A stretch of 64,000 nucleotides of DNA, from positions 8,775,001-8,839,000 of the forward strand of contig NZ_LT670818.1 in assembly GCF_900129505.1 (NCBI RefSeq). The letters run 5' to 3'. Of this stretch, positions 1 to 8,546 are shown in pieces. Under the pieces are notes generated by a model, which was not told the DNA's origin, did not search any database, and saw only the letters and a program-made list of their open reading frames with translations. Position 1 is the stretch's first letter, and every line of letters begins with the position of its first letter. Source of the DNA: Bradyrhizobium erythrophlei. GTDB lineage: Bacteria > Pseudomonadota > Alphaproteobacteria > Rhizobiales > Xanthobacteraceae. Made by a program: the position numbers and the translations under genes.

Positions 1-731
1 ACGAGATCCTCGGCAAGGTCGCGCAGGATCGCGGCTACAAGCGCGTCTACATCATGGTGCCGAACTACCAGGCCGGCAAGGATTCCGCGGCCGGCTTCAA
101 GCTCGACTACAAGGGCGAAATCGTCGAGGAGACCTACGTGCCGCTGGGCACGCTGGATTTCCAGGTCGAACTCTCCAAGATCGCCTCCACCAAGCCCGAT
201 GCGGTCTTCACCTTCATGCCGGGCGGCATGGGCGTCAGCCTGGTGAAGCAGTACAGCCAGGCCGGTCTCGCCGACAAGATTCCGGTGCTGTCGGCGTTCA
301 CCGTCGACGAATCGACGCTGCCGGCGCAGCAGGATGCGGCGGTCGGCATGTTCGGCGGCGCGAACTGGGCGCCCAATCTCGACAATCCCCAGAGCAAGAA
401 ATTCGTCGGCGCCTATGAGGCGGCCTACAACAGTGTGCCCGGCACCTATGCCATGCAGGGCTACGATACGGCGCTATTGATCGACAGCGCGGTCAAGGCG
501 GTGAAAGGCGACCTCTCCAACAAGGAGGCGGTTGCGGCGGCCTTGAAGAAGGCCGACTTCACCTCGCTGCGCGGCAGCTTCAAATTCAACACCAACGGTT
601 ATCCGATCCAGGATTTCTATCTGACCAAGGTGGCAAAGCGCGCGGATGGCAAATTCCAGACCGAGATCGTCGAAAAAGTGTTCGAGAACTACGGCGACCG
701 CTACGCCAAGGAATGCACGCCGGGCAACTAA
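1..731 (+). CDS. Branched-chain-amino-acid-type ABC transporter substrate-binding protein (5' truncated by window edge)
   Basis: The frame is open from base 3 and ends at TAA 729-731, giving 242 visible residues, so the N-terminus and signal peptide lie outside the window. The visible part is the C-terminal two thirds of a periplasmic binding protein of the Liv/LeuT type (Peripla_BP_6): it opens with a strand-helix segment (RVYIMVPNYQAGKDS), contains the hinge-region phrase TFMPGGMG, and ends with a typical DFYLTKVAKRADGKFQTE strand pair. Such proteins deliver small acids, amides or amino acids to LivHMGF permeases. No permease genes follow in the window, so its partners must be upstream. A palindromic repeat (739-825) separates it from the cupin gene. 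The ligand cannot be inferred. Confidence 0.9.
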   Translation, partial: EILGKVAQDRGYKRVYIMVPNYQAGKDSAAGFKLDYKGEIVEETYVPLGTLDFQVELSKIASTKPDAVFTFMPGGMGVSLVKQYSQAGLADKIPVLSAFTVDESTLPAQQDAAVGMFGGANWAPNLDNPQSKKFVGAYEAAYNSVPGTYAMQGYDTALLIDSAVKAVKGDLSNKEAVAAALKKADFTSLRGSFKFNTNGYPIQDFYLTKVAKRADGKFQTEIVEKVFENYGDRYAKECTPGN

Positions 732-738
732 GAAATTC

Positions 739-825
739 AAAGCGTTTTCGAGCGAAGTGGATAGCGGTTCGCATAGCAATCAAGTTTACGCAGATTGCGT
801 AGACTTATCTGCGGTAGAAAACGCG
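739..825. repeat. Composite intergenic palindromic repeat
   Basis: Two nested inverted repeats are visible. The outer arms are GCGTTTTC (742-749) and GAAAACGC (817-824). The inner arms are AAGTTTACGCA (782-792) and TGCGTAGACTT (796-806) around a 3-nt loop. The sequence matches, from memory, a dispersed element common between genes in Bradyrhizobium. It could fold in the transcript downstream of the binding-protein stop codon, but there is no T-tract, so a terminator role is not supported. Confidence 0.7.
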
Positions 826-855
826 TCGCCATAACGATGGGAAGGAAACACAGCC

Positions 856-1311
856 ATGACCAGCGAGATCACCGGCATCACCCGCGCCAACGAGGGTATG
901 CAAGGCATTTCCTGGAACATCCTCGGCCAGACCTATGTGCCGAAAAATCGCAGCGACCATTGCTTCTCCTGGCACGCCACGCTGCCGCCCGGCACCTTCG
1001 TCCCGCCGCATATTCATCCCGATCAGGATGAGTATCTCTATATGCTGGAAGGCAAGCTCGACTTCATGCTGGGCGGCGCCGAGGCCCAGGCGACGCCGGG
1101 CGACCTGATCCGGCTCGGCATGGGTGTTCCCCACGGCATCTTCAACAAATCCGACCAGACCGCGAAAGTGCTGTTCTGGGTTTCGCCGACCCAGAAGTTG
1201 TATGACCTGTTCTGGGGCCTTCACAACATGAAGGAGCAGAAACCCGAGGACGTCGTGGCGATGGCGGCCGAGTTCAACATCCACTTCCTGCCGCCGCCTC
1301 CGGGGGCGTGA
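856..1311 (+). CDS. Cupin-domain protein
   Basis: A 151-residue single-domain cupin. The metal-binding motif 1 is clear around residues 48-60 (PPHIHPDQDEYLYMLEG, giving two His and a Glu), and motif 2 follows near residues 78-92 (PGDLIRLGMGVPHG, giving the last His). The ATG has an upstream GGAAGGA ribosome site. Small cupins of this kind are dioxygenases, isomerases or sensors, and no substrate can be named. It is clearly paralogous to the cupin at 11556-12005, sharing the N-terminal SWNILGQ and the C-terminal FNKSD and LFWVSP segments. The two copies bracket the flavin-monooxygenase operon, so a link to aromatic catabolism is plausible but inferred. Confidence 0.88.
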   Translation: MTSEITGITRANEGMQGISWNILGQTYVPKNRSDHCFSWHATLPPGTFVPPHIHPDQDEYLYMLEGKLDFMLGGAEAQATPGDLIRLGMGVPHGIFNKSDQTAKVLFWVSPTQKLYDLFWGLHNMKEQKPEDVVAMAAEFNIHFLPPPPGA

Positions 1312-1340
1312 GATACACGGCACCGTGGCGCCTTGAGACC

Positions 1341-1420
1341 GTCATTGCGAGCGAAGCGAAGCAATCCATCGCCCAACAAGGAAGTATGGATTGCTTCGTC
1401 GCTTCGCTCCTCGCAATGAC
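1341..1420. repeat. Intergenic inverted repeat (long hairpin)
   Basis: Near-perfect arms at 1341-1368 (starts GTCATTGCGAGCGAAG) and 1387-1420 (ends CGCTCCTCGCAATGAC) enclose an 18-nt centre. This is a dispersed palindrome that I remember as common in Bradyrhizobium genomes. It lies between the cupin and the 3' end of the truncated SDR, where two converging transcripts would meet, and might help end either one. A partial second element (GCGGATTAGC, CCCACCTTACGC) sits at about 1468-1505. Confidence 0.75.
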
Positions 1421-1509
1421 GCGGGAGATTAGCGCGCTCTGCACATTCTCGATATTTTTTACGGCACCTCGCTGAGGGCGGATTAGCTAACCCACCTTAC
1501 GCGCTGGGC

Positions 1510-2175
1510 TCAAACCTTGAAGTAACCCGGCTGGCCGATGTCGGCGATCAAGTTAGTCCCAGTGGGCGTCCAGCCCAACCGCTGCTGCGTCAAAGCGCTG
1601 GAGGCCGGCATGTCCAAACCGGCGAACATCGCCAGTGGCCCGTAATAATCGCCCGCCTCTTCTTTCTTGATCGAAACTACCGGCACATTCAGCGCGCGGC
1701 CAATCACTTCGATGACCTGGCGCATGGGTACGCCTTCCTCGCCAACGGCGTGGTAGATCCCGTCTACCGCGCCCTCCTCCAACGCAAGCCGGTATAGGCG
1801 GGCGACATCCAGCCGGTGCGCCGCAGCCCAGCGTTCGGCGCCTTCGCCGACATAGGCGGCGGCGCCTTTCTGACGCGCGAGCTCGAGCAGATAAGTGATC
1901 AACCCAGCTTTTCCGTCGGCGCCATGCACTTGCGGCAGGCGTATCGCCATCGCGCGCACGCCACGCGACGCATAGGCCAAACCGGCCTGCTCCGACACGC
2001 GCGGAACATGCGGGCTGGAATCGCGCCGCATATCTTCGGTGATCACCACACCTGGCGCGATGAGGCCCGTTCCCGAGGTGACGATGAAAGGCTTGTTGGT
2101 GCCTGCCAACACATCGCCCATTGCTTCGATGGCGGCCTTGTCGATCGCGCCATTCTCCGCGAATTTCGAGAAATC
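1510..2175 (-). pseudogene. SDR / NAD-dependent epimerase-family oxidoreductase, 5' end deleted
   Basis: The minus strand encodes about 220 residues of the C-terminal two thirds of an atypical SDR, from DFSKFAEN through KPFIVTSGTGL, AIRLPQVHG, the AHRLDVARLY segment and a C-terminal LGWTPTG. The Rossmann start with its glycine-rich NAD-binding motif (usually about 80 residues before DFSKFAEN) is absent. Homology stops at the Asp codon 2173-2175, and upstream codons read as antisense of the neighbouring regulator. An open frame continues to 2385 but its first 70 residues are Arg-rich shadow sequence. Without its cofactor site the product should be inactive. The reading frame has no internal stop, so the loss looks recent. 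Confidence 0.85.
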
Positions 2176-2894
2176 AGCGGCGCGAAGAAGTGGCGCAGCG
2201 CGCGAATGTGAGCGCCACCTGGTACACCTGGCTGGAGCAGGGGCGCGGCGGTGCGCCCTCCGCCGATGTGCTGGATCGCATCGCCCGCGCCATGATGCTG
2301 ACCGACGTGGAGCGCGAACATCTGTTTCTGCTCGGTCTGGGCCGGCCACCCGAAGTCCGCTATCACGCGCCCGAAGGTATCTCACCCCGTCTGCAACGCG
2401 TGCTCGACACGCTGGAATACAGTCCCGCTTTTATTCGCACGGCGACATGGGATGTGATCGCGTGGAACAGGGCCGCCGCTGCGGTCCTCACCGACTACAG
2501 CACACTGCCGGATGGGCAGCGCAATGTTCTGCGCATGATGTTCCGCGACAGCGGCGTACGCGCCGCGCAGCCCAACTGGCAAAGTGTTGCGCGCTATGTG
2601 GTGGCGTCCTTTCGCGCGGATGTGGCGCGCGCCGGTGCAGCGCGCAATGTGCAATCGCTGGTCGATGAGCTCTGCGCGACAAGCCCCGAATTCGCGGCGA
2701 TGTGGCGTGACAACGATGTGCAAGGGCATGGCGATGGCGTGAAAGTCCTGCATCATCCCATCGCCGGATCGCTCTCGATGGAATTTTCGGCATTCGCCGT
2801 CGATGGCCGGCCCGACCTCAACATGGTGATCTACAATCCTGCAACGCCCGCGGACGCGGACAGGATCCGCGCGCTGCTGATACGCAACGCTTAA
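2176..2894 (+). pseudogene. MmyB-type helix-turn-helix regulator, 5' end deleted
   Basis: From codon 2178 the plus strand reads RREEVAQRANVSATWYTWLE, the second half of an XRE-type helix-turn-helix. The MmyB ligand-binding domain follows (WDVIAWNRAAAAVL, the RNVLRMMF segment, C-terminal MVIYNPATP). The usual 35-45 N-terminal residues, including the first HTH helices, are missing, and upstream codons are antisense of the SDR fragment. This family is often divergent from an SDR gene, so the present head-to-head junction at about 2176 fits one deletion that removed both 5' ends and the shared promoter. The stop codon TAA (2892-2894) overlaps the stop of the convergent gene at 2891. DNA binding is unlikely to survive. 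Confidence 0.85.
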
Positions 2895-3604
2895 CTCTTT
2901 TGCCCAAGCTCGCGCGCGTTATCGGCTTCCTCTTTCAACCAATTGATGGCTTTGGTGACTCGTTTAAACTCAACTTCAGCGGCGCTCGGTATGGTATCGG
3001 ATGAGTCTTTCGTTGTTGTCGCTGGCTCCGGTGGTGCGTCCTTCAGACCGCCCCTCAGGCCGGCGAGGATATCGCGCGACCAGTTGGCCTTCTTCGTTTG
3101 TGCATCTTCATCTTCGGCGGTGCGCGGTTGTACGGTTTGAGGCAAATCTCTCGGCGTTATCGCTGGTTCCTGTAGTGCGCCTCCCTTCAGACCGGCGACG
3201 ATCTGGCGAGCTTCGACGATCTCGCGCGGTTCATCGGCATCCTCTTTGAACCACTTGAAGGCGTTAGTAACTCGTGTAAGCCCATCTGCAGTGGTGCTCG
3301 GTATGGCATCGGGTGAGTCTTTCGGCGTTATCGTTGGCTCCGGTGCTTCAGTGTTGTTGGCGATTGGCTCACGCATTCGTTCGCGTTCAGAGCTTATTCG
3401 GCTTGGCTGAGGAGCATTTCGGCCAGCTAACCACGCCCTTAGCGCGACGATGCGCAGCCGCTGCTCGTTGAGAAGTCCGCGCAGCTCATTGACCTGACCG
3501 CGTAGTTCCTTGATGTCTCTTTCGCGACCGATAGTGAGAAGTATCGTCAGTAGTTGGGCGACTGCGATTGCGATTACGCAAACGGCAAGTTCTAGATTGC
3601 TCAT
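2891..3604 (-). CDS. Membrane-anchored hypothetical protein with internal repeats
   Basis: A 237-residue protein I do not recognise as a named family. Residues 4-25 form one hydrophobic segment (signal anchor). Residues 28-58 are heptad-like and charged (RDIKELRGQVNELRGLLNEQ), a probable coiled coil. The rest is a polar, Pro/Thr/Glu-rich tail with three repeat units starting near residues 89, 146 and 193. The first and third match best: EPTITPKDSPDAIPS versus EPATTTKDSSDTIPS, then RVTNAFKWFKEDAD versus RVTKAINWLKEEAD. The RQIVAGLKGG and RDILAGLRGG segments also repeat. A GGAGAAGG ribosome site precedes the ATG. The topology suggests a short cytoplasmic N-end and an exported tail, or the reverse. 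No function is proposed. Confidence 0.75.
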   Translation of the reverse strand: MSNLELAVCVIAIAVAQLLTILLTIGRERDIKELRGQVNELRGLLNEQRLRIVALRAWLAGRNAPQPSRISSERERMREPIANNTEAPEPTITPKDSPDAIPSTTADGLTRVTNAFKWFKEDADEPREIVEARQIVAGLKGGALQEPAITPRDLPQTVQPRTAEDEDAQTKKANWSRDILAGLRGGLKDAPPEPATTTKDSSDTIPSAAEVEFKRVTKAINWLKEEADNARELGQKS

Positions 3605-4029
3605 CCAACCTTCTCCGCTGGAATGCTCCGCTGCACGATGCGGGCCCTACCGCAAACAGCTTGCGACAGCCCCAAGGCAACAATACACCGATCCGTAGGA
3701 CGCTCCATACATCATCGCGGTTTCGGGTTACCCTTAACGGACCGACATGTGTAATTCAGCGCCGGGAGCACACGGAACTTTATGAGTTTCGAGTAATGTT
3801 TCGGGGCGGCGCCCGCCTGGATCCGCGTACCAAGCTCAGGCTCCCGCCGCGCAGCCTCTGGGCACAGCAGATTAACGGCTCGTGGCATGTGTGTTGGATT
3901 GGGTCGGCCGTCGTTCCACGCCATGTCCGATACCGGTCATACACGTCGCTTCCGCTACGCAACACCGAGGTCGGGTTCGCGAACTGGGGCAGCAGGCGGC
4001 GACAGAGCGCATCCGCGACCCGACGGGCA
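3605..4029. other. Intergenic region without a convincing gene
   Basis: About 425 bp between the repeat protein and the first repeat block. Open frames exist on both strands but are Arg/Ser/Pro-rich, have no family resemblance, lack ribosome sites and overlap each other, so I regard them as spurious. The promoter of the minus-strand gene at 3604 should lie at its left end. Nothing else was recognised. Confidence 0.6.
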
Positions 4030-4470
4030 AATCACCTGGGCAATTCATCGACCCCTCTGTCCAGCCCCTTTTGCAAAAATATTCTGATTTTCCGAAGACG
4101 CAAATCACTTTATAACCACGGCCGTCCTGTCCCACAGAGGGGCGGCTCGAGATCGTCACGGACGCGGGACAGGATGCGGTGGACGCAAGCGGCGCCAAAG
4201 ACGAGGGCGCTCGCTTTGCGGACGGCAAAATCGTGTGGTCCTGACGCCTCGACGCTGGCGTCAAGCTCGTGAGAGGCAAGCTTCTCAGGGGTGACGGCGG
4301 CAAGAAAGCCCGATCGCCGGGGAGAGTACGACATAAGCCGTAAAACCACTGCGCGGGGAATGCCGGGCGATTCCGGTGTGACCTGACTAACGCGTGTGCG
4401 CAACACCCACTATCTCTGCACACGCGGCTTGCGGGCGCATCGGGCGCCCGGCATTCCCTGCGCCGATAGG
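4030..4470. repeat. Probable dispersed non-coding element of Bradyrhizobium type
   Basis: The block contains phrases I remember from many Bradyrhizobium intergenic regions: CCTGTCCCACAGAGGGGCG (4129-4147), GATCGTCACGGACGCGGGA, GTGTGGTCCTGACGC, CGATCGCCGGGGAGAG, and the closing CGGGCGCCCGGCATTCCCTGCGCC. Shadow frames across it look like small hypothetical proteins often annotated in that genus. I see no transposase or terminal direct repeats. Assignment rests on memory; the boundaries are approximate. Confidence 0.5.
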
Positions 4471-4541
4471 AGAGGGCCGAACGAGAAGGCCAAAACTCGC
4501 GCGACAGGCGCGGCGAGATCGTGAAGGTGTGTCCCGGTTGT

Positions 4542-4685
4542 CATCGTCCGCCATCCGGTCCGGCCTTTTGGCCGGCCGAACGACAGGCTCCGGCGGACGA
4601 TCCAGTATTCCAGAGATGTTAGCGATCGAACCGAGAAGTCGCGGCGTACTGGATCCCCGCTTTCGCGGGGACGACAACCGAGTTT
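4542..4685. repeat. Intergenic palindromic repeat pair
   Basis: Two hairpins lie close together. ATCGTCCGCC (4543-4552) pairs with GGCGGACGAT (4592-4601). CCCCGC (4655-4660) pairs with GCGGGG (4665-4670) inside the phrase GTCGTCCCCGCGAAAGCGGG on the minus strand, which is a widespread alphaproteobacterial intergenic repeat. The element is non-coding. Confidence 0.7.
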
Positions 4686-4778
4686 AGTCGTTGGACAATG
4701 CCGCCGTTCAAATTCGAATGCGTCGTGAGGACAAGCGCGTATCTGCACCGCGCCCACCCTATCAGCGCAAAGCGCAAC

Positions 4779-4804
4779 GGTGGGCTCGCTTCGCTCAGCC
4801 CACC
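4779..4804. repeat. Short hairpin abutting a stop codon
   Basis: GGTGGGCT (4779-4786) pairs with AGCCCACC (4797-4804) around a 10-nt loop. It lies immediately after the TAG (4805-4807) of the minus-strand FAD monooxygenase. It could stabilise or end that transcript, though no T-run follows. It also resembles a dispersed GTGGGC-type repeat of this genus. Confidence 0.5.
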
Positions 4805-6055
4805 CTACGCCCTCACCGCCGTCAATCCCGGCACGGCCGCAAAACCGGCCTTGCTGGCATAGCCGCGCACGATGGCCTCGCGCTGCGAATAGCTCAGCAC
4901 GTTCTCGACATTATCAAAACCGTCGGGCGCCAGTTGCTCGACCGCGTCGATCACGCCCTCGGGGCCGCCGCGGCGGTTCGAGCGCACGATCTCCGCCGTC
5001 ATCGGCAACCGCTTCTGCTCATAGGCCAGCAGGGCCTGGCGCGGATGTTCGGCGCGCGCCAGCGCGTCGGCAAGACAGCGCGCGTCAAGAATGGCCTGCG
5101 AGGCGCCGTTCGAGCCCACCGGATACATCGGATGCGCGGCATCGCCGAGCAGCGTGACGCGGCCGCTGGACCACCAAGGCAGGGGATCACGGTCGCAGGT
5201 CGGATATTCGTAGAATTCTGGTGTCGCCGAGATCAGGCCGGGCACGTCGACATAGGGCACCTTGAACCGCGCCACGTGCGGCATCAGTTCCTCGCGCTTG
5301 CCCGGCCGCGACCAGTCCTCACGGCGCGGCGGCGGCGCATTGCCGTCGCCGACCTTGACCAGCACCGCCCAGTTGGTGAGGCGGTTGGCCGGGCTCGACC
5401 CTTCGGCGATCGGGTAAACCACGACCTTGGCATGCAGGCCGCCGGCCACGATCATCGATTTGCCGGTCAGGAAGGCCGGCCAGTCGCGCGCGCCGCGCCA
5501 CAGCATCAGCCCGTTCCAGCAGGGCGGACCTTCCTCGGGAAACAGCATCTCACGCACCCGCGAATGAATGCCGTCGGCGCCGATCAGGATGTCGCCGCGC
5601 ACGGTTTTGGTGTGGCTGCCGGCGCGATCGAAGAAATAGGCGGTGACGCCGCCCTCGTCCTGGGTGAAGGCGCCGAGCCTGCAACCGGTATGGATGGCGT
5701 CGTGTCCAAGCCGCTGCTCGACGGCGCGATGGATCACGCTTTGCAGCCGGCCGCGATGGATCGAGAATTGCGGCACGTCGTGGCCGGCATCGATGCCGCG
5801 CGGATCGCGCCAGACTTCCTGGCCGTGGCGATTGAGATAATACAGCACGTCGGTGCGGATCGCGATGTCATCGAGCTTCTGCAACAGGCCGAGACCGGCG
5901 AGTTCGCGGATCGCATGCGGCAGCGTGTTGATGCCGACGCCGAGTTCGCGGATGGTGTCAGATTGCTCGAACAGTTCGCAGCCGATGCCGCGGGCCCGCA
6001 GCATCAGCGCGGTGGAGAGGCCCCCGATGCCGCCCCCGACGATAATCGCCTTCAT
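4805..6055 (-). CDS. FAD-dependent monooxygenase, PhzS/salicylate-hydroxylase-like
   Basis: A 416-residue single-component flavoprotein hydroxylase (FAD_binding_3, class A). It shows the N-terminal dinucleotide motif GGGIGG, the DG motif (IGADGIHSRVREML) and the GD motif (LLGDAAHPMYPVGSNGASQA) that closes the FAD site. The sequence is closest in my memory to flavin-dependent oxidoreductases related to 5-methylphenazine-1-carboxylate monooxygenase. It would use NAD(P)H and O2 to hydroxylate or decarboxylate a ring substrate in the cytoplasm. I start at the ATG 6053-6055 (MKAIIVGGG), because the earlier in-frame ATG adds only MEFAA. It is the last gene of the minus-strand group beginning at 10196, 60 bp behind the fusion gene. 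Its place there suggests a later hydroxylation or an accessory substrate. Confidence 0.88.
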   Translation of the reverse strand: MKAIIVGGGIGGLSTALMLRARGIGCELFEQSDTIRELGVGINTLPHAIRELAGLGLLQKLDDIAIRTDVLYYLNRHGQEVWRDPRGIDAGHDVPQFSIHRGRLQSVIHRAVEQRLGHDAIHTGCRLGAFTQDEGGVTAYFFDRAGSHTKTVRGDILIGADGIHSRVREMLFPEEGPPCWNGLMLWRGARDWPAFLTGKSMIVAGGLHAKVVVYPIAEGSSPANRLTNWAVLVKVGDGNAPPPRREDWSRPGKREELMPHVARFKVPYVDVPGLISATPEFYEYPTCDRDPLPWWSSGRVTLLGDAAHPMYPVGSNGASQAILDARCLADALARAEHPRQALLAYEQKRLPMTAEIVRSNRRGGPEGVIDAVEQLAPDGFDNVENVLSYSQREAIVRGYASKAGFAAVPGLTAVRA

Positions 6056-6115
6056 GGCCGCAAACTCCACTCAAACCCTAAATGCCACGCGAACGCCTTA
6101 GGCTGGCACGGCCGG

Positions 6116-8467
6116 TCACTCCGCCGCAAGCGGCTTTGTCGCCTCCGCCTTCAGCTCCGCCCGGGTTTTCGGCTTAGCCTTAGTTTTCAGGTCCTCAAAA
6201 TCCTGCCGGTCGCGCACGCTGTTGCGGAAAATCTGCTCCTTGCCGGGCTGGTATTGCGGCGGGCAGAACACGCCGTCGGCGCCATACCAGGCGGCGGCCT
6301 TCAGCGTGAACGCGGGGTCGACCAGATGCGGCCGGCCGAGCGCCACCAGGTCGGCGCGGCCGGCGGCGAGGATGGTGTTGACCTGATCGGCGGTCGTGAT
6401 GTTGCCGACACACATGGTGGCGACCCGCGCCTCGTTGCGGACCTGATCGGAGAACGGGGTCTGGAACATCCGGCCGTAGATCGGCTGGGCATCGCGCACG
6501 GTCTGGCCGGTGGAGACGTCGACCAGATCGACGCCGGCTTCGGCAAAGGCGCGCGCGATCGCGACGGCGTCGTCACCGGTGATGCCGCCCTCGGCCCAGT
6601 CGGTGGCGGAAATGCGCACCGACATCGGCTTGTGGGCCGGCCACGCAGCCCGCAACGCCTCGAACACTTCCAGAGGAAAGCGCAGGCGGTTCGCGAGCGA
6701 GCCGCCATAGGCGTCGGTGCGGTTATTGGTGAGCGGCGAAATAAAACTCGCCAGCAGGTAGCCGTGGGCGCAATGCAGCTCCAGCATGTCGAAGCCGCAG
6801 GCCTCGCCGCGCAGGGCGGCCTGAACGAAGGCCGCCTTCACGGCGTCCATCGCGGCGCGGTCCATCTCGCGCGGCACCTGGCTGTCCGGGAAATAGGGAA
6901 TCGGCGACGCCGAAATGACGTCCCAGCCGCCCTCTTCCAGCGGCCGATCCATGCCGTCCCACATCAATTTGGTGGCGCCCTTGCGGCCGGCATGGCCGAG
7001 CTGAAGGACGATCTTCGCCGCGGAATTGGCGTGGACGAAATCAACGATCCGCCGCCACGCGGCTTCCTGCTCGTCGTTCCACAGCCCGGCGCAGCCCGGC
7101 GTGATGCGGGCGTCACGGCCGACACAGGTCATTTCGGTGAAGATCAGACCGGCGCCGCCGATGGCGCGCGAGCCGTAATGCACCAGATGGAAATCGCCGG
7201 GCACGCCCTCCTTCGCCGAATACATGCACATCGGAGAGACCACCGCGCGGTTGGCAAGCGTCATCTCGCGCAGCCGCAGCGGCTGAAACATCGGCGCCAG
7301 CGGTTTCCTGAGGTCAACGTTGAAGCCCTTGGCTTGAACCTGTTTCGCAAACGCCTTGTCGACCTCGCTGACAAAATCCGGTGCCCGCAGCGTGAGATTA
7401 TCGTAGGTAATCGCCTTGGCGCGGGTCATGACGCCAAAAGCGAACTGCACCGGATCGAAATCCCAGAAGCGGTCGACGTGCTCGAACCAGACCAGCGACA
7501 CGTCGGCGGCGTGCTGGGTCTTCTCCACCTCCTCGCGGCGGCCGGTCTCGTATTCCTCCAATGCGGCTTCGAGGGTCGGCGCCCGATGCATGGCATCGGC
7601 CAGTGCGATCGCGTCTTCCATCGCAAGCTTGGTGCCGGAACCGATCGAGAAATGCGCGGTCGCCTTGGCGTCGCCCAGCAGCACCATGTTATCCTTGACC
7701 CAGCGCTTGCTGCGGATCATCGGAAAATTGCGCCACATCGAGCGGTTGATGAGGAGCTGATGTCCGTCGAGGAACCAGTCGAAGATCTCGGCCATCCGGT
7801 CGGCCGATTGCCGCTCGTCCAGGCCCTCGAGCCCGGCACGCTTGAAGGTCTCGGGATCGGTCTCGAAGATCCAGGTCGAGTGTCCCATTTCGTACTGGTA
7901 GGCGTGGGCGATGAAAGGGCCCCACTCGGTCTCCTGAAAAATGAAAGTGAAGGCATCGAGCGGCCGGGTCGAACCCATCCAGGCGAACTTGTTGGAGCGA
8001 AGGTCGATTTCGGGCTGGAAATGCTCGATATATTTGTCGCGGAAGCGGCTGTTGATGCCGTCGGCCAGCACCACCAGATCGGCATCGGCGAAGCGGGCCT
8101 CATCCTCGATGTCGGCTTCGAACAGCTGGGCGACGCCGAGTTCGCGCGCCCGCTCCTGCAGGATCAACAGCAGCGTGCGGCGCGAGCAGCCGCAGAAACC
8201 ATTGCCGCCGACCCGGTGCACCGTGCCGCGGAAGTGCACGGCGATATCGTCCCAATAGGCGAACTGCTCGGTGATGCGGCGATAGCTCGGAGCGTCGTAT
8301 TTCTCGAAATTGTCCAGCGTCGCATCGGAAAACACCACGCCGAAGCCGAACGTATCGTCGGCGCGGTTGCGCTCATAGACCGTGATCTCGGCCTCCGGCC
8401 GCTGCTTCTTCAGCAGGATCGCGGAATAGAGGCCGGCCGGCCCACCGCCGATGATTGCGATCTTCAT
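6116..8467 (-). CDS. FAD monooxygenase / Old Yellow Enzyme fusion (2-aminobenzoyl-CoA monooxygenase/reductase or salicylyl-CoA 5-hydroxylase type)
   Basis: A 783-residue fusion. Residues 1 to about 380 are a class A flavin hydroxylase (GGGPAG at 7-12, [15 protein letters not shown], then [17 protein letters not shown]). From about residue 395 an NADH:flavin oxidoreductase barrel of the Old Yellow Enzyme family follows ([52 protein letters not shown]). The same two-flavoprotein fusion and size (about 86 kDa) is known for 2-aminobenzoyl-CoA monooxygenase/reductase of Azoarcus evansii, which hydroxylates and then reduces the ring of anthraniloyl-CoA. Related fusions are annotated as salicylyl-CoA 5-hydroxylase/oxidoreductase. 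The kyn genes downstream favour anthraniloyl-CoA. GGAGG precedes the ATG, and a 14-bp operator-like motif lies 35 bp upstream. Confidence 0.9.
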   Translation of the reverse strand: MKIAIIGGGPAGLYSAILLKKQRPEAEITVYERNRADDTFGFGVVFSDATLDNFEKYDAPSYRRITEQFAYWDDIAVHFRGTVHRVGGNGFCGCSRRTLLLILQERARELGVAQLFEADIEDEARFADADLVVLADGINSRFRDKYIEHFQPEIDLRSNKFAWMGSTRPLDAFTFIFQETEWGPFIAHAYQYEMGHSTWIFETDPETFKRAGLEGLDERQSADRMAEIFDWFLDGHQLLINRSMWRNFPMIRSKRWVKDNMVLLGDAKATAHFSIGSGTKLAMEDAIALADAMHRAPTLEAALEEYETGRREEVEKTQHAADVSLVWFEHVDRFWDFDPVQFAFGVMTRAKAITYDNLTLRAPDFVSEVDKAFAKQVQAKGFNVDLRKPLAPMFQPLRLREMTLANRAVVSPMCMYSAKEGVPGDFHLVHYGSRAIGGAGLIFTEMTCVGRDARITPGCAGLWNDEQEAAWRRIVDFVHANSAAKIVLQLGHAGRKGATKLMWDGMDRPLEEGGWDVISASPIPYFPDSQVPREMDRAAMDAVKAAFVQAALRGEACGFDMLELHCAHGYLLASFISPLTNNRTDAYGGSLANRLRFPLEVFEALRAAWPAHKPMSVRISATDWAEGGITGDDAVAIARAFAEAGVDLVDVSTGQTVRDAQPIYGRMFQTPFSDQVRNEARVATMCVGNITTADQVNTILAAGRADLVALGRPHLVDPAFTLKAAAWYGADGVFCPPQYQPGKEQIFRNSVRDRQDFEDLKTKAKPKTRAELKAEATKPLAAE

Positions 8468-8501
8468 GAGAGCCTCCGGCGCAGCGGGACCAATCCAATT
8501 A

Positions 8502-8515
8502 TTTTAAACCTAAAA
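8502..8515. promoter_or_regulatory. Putative operator TTTTAAACCTAAAA
   Basis: A near-palindromic AT-rich 14-mer in an otherwise GC-rich gap between the enoyl-CoA hydratase stop and the fusion-gene start. It differs by one base from the motif at 24807-24820 in the kynA/kynU promoter and is similar to 10240-10253. The shape (short inverted TTTTA...TAAAA) fits MarR-type or TetR-type sites; in Azoarcus the anthraniloyl-CoA cluster carries a MarR regulator. No MarR gene is in this window. Confidence 0.6.
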
Positions 8516-8546
8516 CAATTTGGCTGGCAAGCCCCCGCCGGACGGC

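Noticed and set aside
6116..8467. Simple call as salicylyl-CoA 5-hydroxylase
   Set aside because: The C-terminal Old Yellow Enzyme domain makes it a bifunctional fusion; the kyn genes nearby fit anthraniloyl-CoA better, though the salicylyl-CoA option stays open.
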